From a virus: a DNA stretch of 64,000 nucleotides. A program made the translations under genes and the position numbers. Within the stretch, counting starts at the first letter, position 1. The number at the start of each line of letters is the position of its first letter. The notes below the pieces were generated by a model, which was not told where the DNA came from, did no database searches, and saw nothing but the letters and a program-made list of their open reading frames with translations. Where the stretch lies: positions 50,405 through 114,404 of the IMG/VR virus record IMGVR_UViG_3300026484_000308; one strand, written 5' to 3'. Of this stretch, positions 62,083 to 64,000 are shown in pieces.

Positions 62083-62158
62083 TGGTGCCGACAAGAAGAT
62101 TTGAACTCCTGGCATCTTCATTACAAGTGAAGTGCTCTACCATCTGAGCTATGTCGGC
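62083..62158 (-). tRNA. tRNA-Thr(TGT)
   Basis: Acceptor GCCGACA/TGTCGGC, anticodon stem CTTCA/TGAAG with loop CTTGTAA, T-arm AGGAG/CTTCT with TTCAAAT. CCA is encoded at 62083-62085. Confidence 0.93.
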
Positions 62159-62170
62159 AAATGTTTATAA

Positions 62171-62245
62171 TGGTGACCTCACAGAGAATTGAACTCTGGT
62201 AACCAGAATGAAAATCTGGGATCCTAACCACTAGACGATGAGGCC
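62171..62245 (-). tRNA. tRNA-Glu(TTC)
   Basis: Acceptor GGCCTCA/TGAGGTC with one G-T pair, anticodon stem CCAGA/TCTGG with loop TTTTCAT, T-loop TTCAATT. CCA is encoded at 62171-62173. Confidence 0.93.
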
Positions 62246-62265
62246 ATTTTATAATTTTGAAAATG

Positions 62266-62340
62266 TGGCTCCGGATACTGGATTCGAACCAGTGACCAAG
62301 TGATTAACAGTCACCTACTCTACCGCTGAGCTAATCCGGA
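62266..62340 (-). tRNA. tRNA-Asn(GTT)
   Basis: Acceptor TCCGGAT/ATCCGGA, discriminator G, anticodon loop CTGTTAA, T-loop TTCGAAT. CCA is encoded at 62266-62268. Confidence 0.93.
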
Positions 62341-62416
62341 ATGTTTGAATCAAAGAATTTCTCCTATGATTATATTAAGGATATCTATACTTTTATTAAT
62401 AGATATTTCTTAAATA

Positions 62417-62491
62417 TGGAAGAGGTAGAGGGATTCGAACCCCCGAATATCTGCCCCAAAAACAGATGCCTTACCGCTTGGCGATACCTCT
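62417..62491 (-). tRNA. tRNA-Gln(TTG)
   Basis: Acceptor AGAGGTA/TACCTCT, D-arm ATCGCCAAGCGGTAAGGCA typical of tRNA-Gln, anticodon loop TTTTGGG (TTG), T-loop TTCGAAT. CCA is encoded. The anticodon stem has one T-G pair and the discriminator is T. Confidence 0.85.
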
Positions 62492-62509
62492 AAATTATAT
62501 GGTGTTATA

Positions 62510-62585
62510 TGGTGGGCTGAGTAGAATTCGAATCTACGACCACTCCGTTATGAGCGGAGGACTCTAACCACTGAGTTACCAGCCC
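62510..62585 (-). tRNA. tRNA(CAT): elongator Met or Ile2
   Basis: Acceptor GGGCTGG/TCAGCCC, anticodon stem CTCCG/CGGAG with loop CTCATAA, T-loop TTCGAAT, encoded CCA. The G1-C72 pair excludes initiator tRNA. AGTGGTTAGAGT and TGGTCG recall tRNA-Ile2, whose C34 is modified to lysidine, so the identity is open. First tRNA of the array. Confidence 0.85.
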
Positions 62586-62883
62586 ATAGTATCCTAAAAT
62601 ATCAGCTTAGTACAAAACCAAGGATTTAATTAATCCAAAAATAATTCTAAGATTTAATATTATTTATTCTTTAGTTATTAAAATTTAATACTTAAAATTT
62701 ATTATTTATTTTTTAAAATTTAGTTTTTAATCGTTAATCGTTTAGATCAGTCTTATTAAGACAACGTATTTTTATACGATCATGTTCTCCAAATTTTATT
62801 AAAATTTAAAATAATTTAATTTAGTGGTTATGGACCACTGGCCAAATTAAATTAAGGTTTTTCGATATTTTAGGATAGTTTAT
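62586..62883. other. 298-bp AT-rich gap upstream of the tRNA array
   Basis: No open frame with a start site. It contains a 14-bp inverted repeat (TATCCTAAAATATC at 62589-62602; GATATTTTAGGATA at 62865-62878) near both ends, small hairpins GTCTTAATAAGAC-type near 62751-62763 and CGTATTTTTATACG near 62765-62778. The promoter of the tRNA unit is probably here. Confidence 0.5.
62813..62853 (-). terminator. Terminator-like hairpin after 78-aa gene
   Basis: AGTGGT/ACCACT inner stem (62823-62828 with 62834-62839) and a 10-bp AT outer stem (62813-62822 with 62844-62853), separated by a GGCC bulge on one side. It lies 30 bp past the stop; TTATTTT follows on the minus strand. Confidence 0.55.
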
Positions 62884-63120
62884 TTATTGAGAAATAATTG
62901 GATAATATACCCAAATGTATTCTGATTCTTTATTTGGAATTATTAATTTATTAATATCTCCATTTTTTTCAGAATCGTTTAATATGAAATCATATTTCTC
63001 AAATGGTTTTATAATATTTTTTTGGGTAGTTTCTAATGGAAATTTTTCAATTTCACTAAAATCAAAACCCAAATCTAAAGCGATTTGTTTCGGAATAGAA
63101 ACACTTCTGATATCAGCCAT
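62884..63120 (-). CDS. Hypothetical small protein (78 aa)
   Basis: ATG at 63120 with AAGGA upstream. A compact acidic/beta sequence (MADIRSVSIPKQIALDLGFD; KLIIPNKESEYIWVYYPIIS). It starts 19 bp after the DIP1984-like gene and ends before a hairpin. I see no motif. Confidence 0.55.
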   Translation of the reverse strand: MADIRSVSIPKQIALDLGFDFSEIEKFPLETTQKNIIKPFEKYDFILNDSEKNGDINKLIIPNKESEYIWVYYPIISQ

Positions 63121-63139
63121 ATTAAATCCTTATTAAAGG

Positions 63140-63790
63140 TTAAACATCTATAAATGTATTAGCATTAGATATACTAAGTACTACATCGACATCCGTTTCA
63201 AAACGTTCTATACGCTCTCTAAGATCTTCTATAACACTTCCAAGATTGATTGGATCCATTAAAGTAGGGTTATAAATACTAGCAAGTTCTTTAGCAAGTA
63301 CTTCGGAATTACTATTTTTATTACTATCCGAAGATAATTTTGCATTAAGAAGTTCAGTAATCTTTTCTCTAGCTTCTTCAGACTCTTCTTGGAAGTTTCC
63401 TTGAATAGTACTATAAATTCCTTCGAGAATTCTTAGTAAGTCTTTATCTTGCTGAATACTATTTTTATATTCAATACATTCAACAATACTCATTTTGGTA
63501 TCTGCGATAGTAACTTCGGTGATAGCATTACTAAGAGCTATTTTAGCTTTAAGAGTTCTTCTATTTTTAATAATGTTTGTTACACTATCTAACGAACCTT
63601 GAGCTTTCTTTTGTAACTCTTCAGAAGTTAATAAAGTATATTCACCTTTAGTACTATTACCAATTTTAAAATCTATTGGATAATTATTACTTTTTTGAAG
63701 CTCTTGTAATTTTTTAGTTACTTTTTTATCTAGTAATTTTAATGTACTAAGCGCTTCGGTAATAGTTATAGCTTGTTTTTCTTTAGACAT
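63140..63790 (-). CDS. DIP1984/septicolysin-like protein (216 aa)
   Basis: I start at the internal ATG at 63790 (MSKEKQAITITEALSTLKLL), which has AAAGGG seven bases upstream; an ATG nine codons earlier has no such site. The layout matches the DIP1984/septicolysin family: an N-terminal helix (ITEALSTLKLLDKKVTKKLQ), a middle NIIKNRRTLKAKIALSNAIT with a TKMSIVECIEYKN helix, and a last helix ending VDVVLSISNANTFIDV. This parallels the family's D-x-x-IQ--NW end. The biochemical role of this family is unclear. Moderate certainty. Confidence 0.5.
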   Translation of the reverse strand: MSKEKQAITITEALSTLKLLDKKVTKKLQELQKSNNYPIDFKIGNSTKGEYTLLTSEELQKKAQGSLDSVTNIIKNRRTLKAKIALSNAITEVTIADTKMSIVECIEYKNSIQQDKDLLRILEGIYSTIQGNFQEESEEAREKITELLNAKLSSDSNKNSNSEVLAKELASIYNPTLMDPINLGSVIEDLRERIERFETDVDVVLSISNANTFIDV

Positions 63791-63851
63791 TTTAAACCCT
63801 TTAATGTTTTGATACATATTATATCTATTGTATCTAAGGGCCGTTATTTAG

Positions 63852-64000
63852 TTAACTATTTTCTATCATATAAAAATTTAATAATCCTAAATTACTAGAA
63901 ATATTAATGTCTTCTTGATTAGATACAAATAAAGCATTAACTGGAGAATCTAATAAATTTAATAATCCTAAATTACTAGAAATATTAATGTCTTCTTGAT
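63852..64000 (-). CDS. C-terminal end of a protein with 27-aa tandem repeats (partial)
   Basis: The minus-strand frame enters from the right edge and stops at TAA 63852-63854. Forty-eight residues are seen, ending LLNFYMIENS. A repeat unit of 27 aa (81 bp) starts QEDINISSNLGLLN and recurs once within the window; the preceding copy begins at base 64000. Leucine/Asn-rich repeats suggest a solenoid or a tail-spike-like repeat. The rest lies outside the window. Confidence 0.6.
   Translation of the reverse strand, partial: QEDINISSNLGLLNLLDSPVNALFVSNQEDINISSNLGLLNFYMIENS

Noticed and set aside
63884-64000. Direct repeat resembling the start of a CRISPR array
   Set aside because: Copies are 81 bp apart, the sequence between them is translated in frame, and it lies at a gene's 3' end, so it is a protein repeat.

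Overview
The window is a 64 kb piece of a large, strongly A+T-rich contractile-tailed (T4-supergroup-like) bacteriophage genome. Every convincing protein gene and all six tRNAs lie on the minus strand, so transcription runs right to left. Start codons are preceded by AAGGA-type ribosome binding sites, gaps between genes are short, and the standard genetic code is used. Hallmark genes are a tail sheath, a tail tube, gp25-like, gp6-like and gp26-like baseplate proteins, an OB-fold central spike, a PAAR spike tip, many coiled-coil and lectin-like fibre proteins, a glycine-rich adhesin with a fibre-assembly protein, and a collagen-like fibre. The host cannot be named. A+T richness and a CheW-like gene suggest a low-GC, motile, chemotactic bacterium (inference).

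Layout in the direction of transcription, from the right edge: a C-terminal fragment with 27-residue repeats; a DIP1984/septicolysin-like protein (63.1-63.8 kb) and a small unknown; a tRNA array Met-or-Ile2(CAT), Gln, Asn, Glu, Thr, Ile (62.0-62.6 kb); an unexplained, apparently structured RNA region of about 240-470 nt just downstream of the tRNAs (61.5-62.0 kb), ending in a branched hairpin and followed by a 29-bp perfect inverted repeat. Next come a P-loop kinase-like protein, two small membrane proteins, a gp26-like protein with a 58-aa gene behind it, a gp25-like wedge protein, two large neck/baseplate-type proteins, and the sheath and tube (50-61 kb). Then the spike, a 1302-aa cysteine-containing structural protein, collagen-like and coiled-coil fibres (35-50 kb), an adhesin cassette (29.5-35 kb), the CheW/PAAR block and a run of unknown or internal virion proteins (14-29 kb). 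After that is an inserted-looking group of nuclease, thymidylate kinase and nucleotide-sugar dehydrogenase (11.7-14.2 kb). The last block is the gp6-like wedge, a tube-like protein, a 2433-aa coiled-coil protein and two more fibre-associated genes (1-11.6 kb).

Transcription units are separated by a recurring arrangement, read on the minus strand. A strong hairpin overlaps or closely follows the stop codon. It is followed by a short T run and a conserved TGTC-containing motif (typically CCTGTCGTTAAA). In several gaps a block of palindromic elements built on ATAGTTAACTAT or ATAGATAACTAT comes next. Two operons also share a nearly identical 33-bp leader. The palindromic blocks contain longer conserved modules that occur in both orientations, and they look like a phage-specific repeat family of unknown role.

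The observations most worth following are the CheW-like protein beside the PAAR tip, the structured RNA next to the tRNAs, the palindromic intergenic repeat family, the hairpin-TGTC motif, and the module sharing among fibre genes (MADTLSTIG and NWNEP anchors, and the SFKEIVDLIN module).
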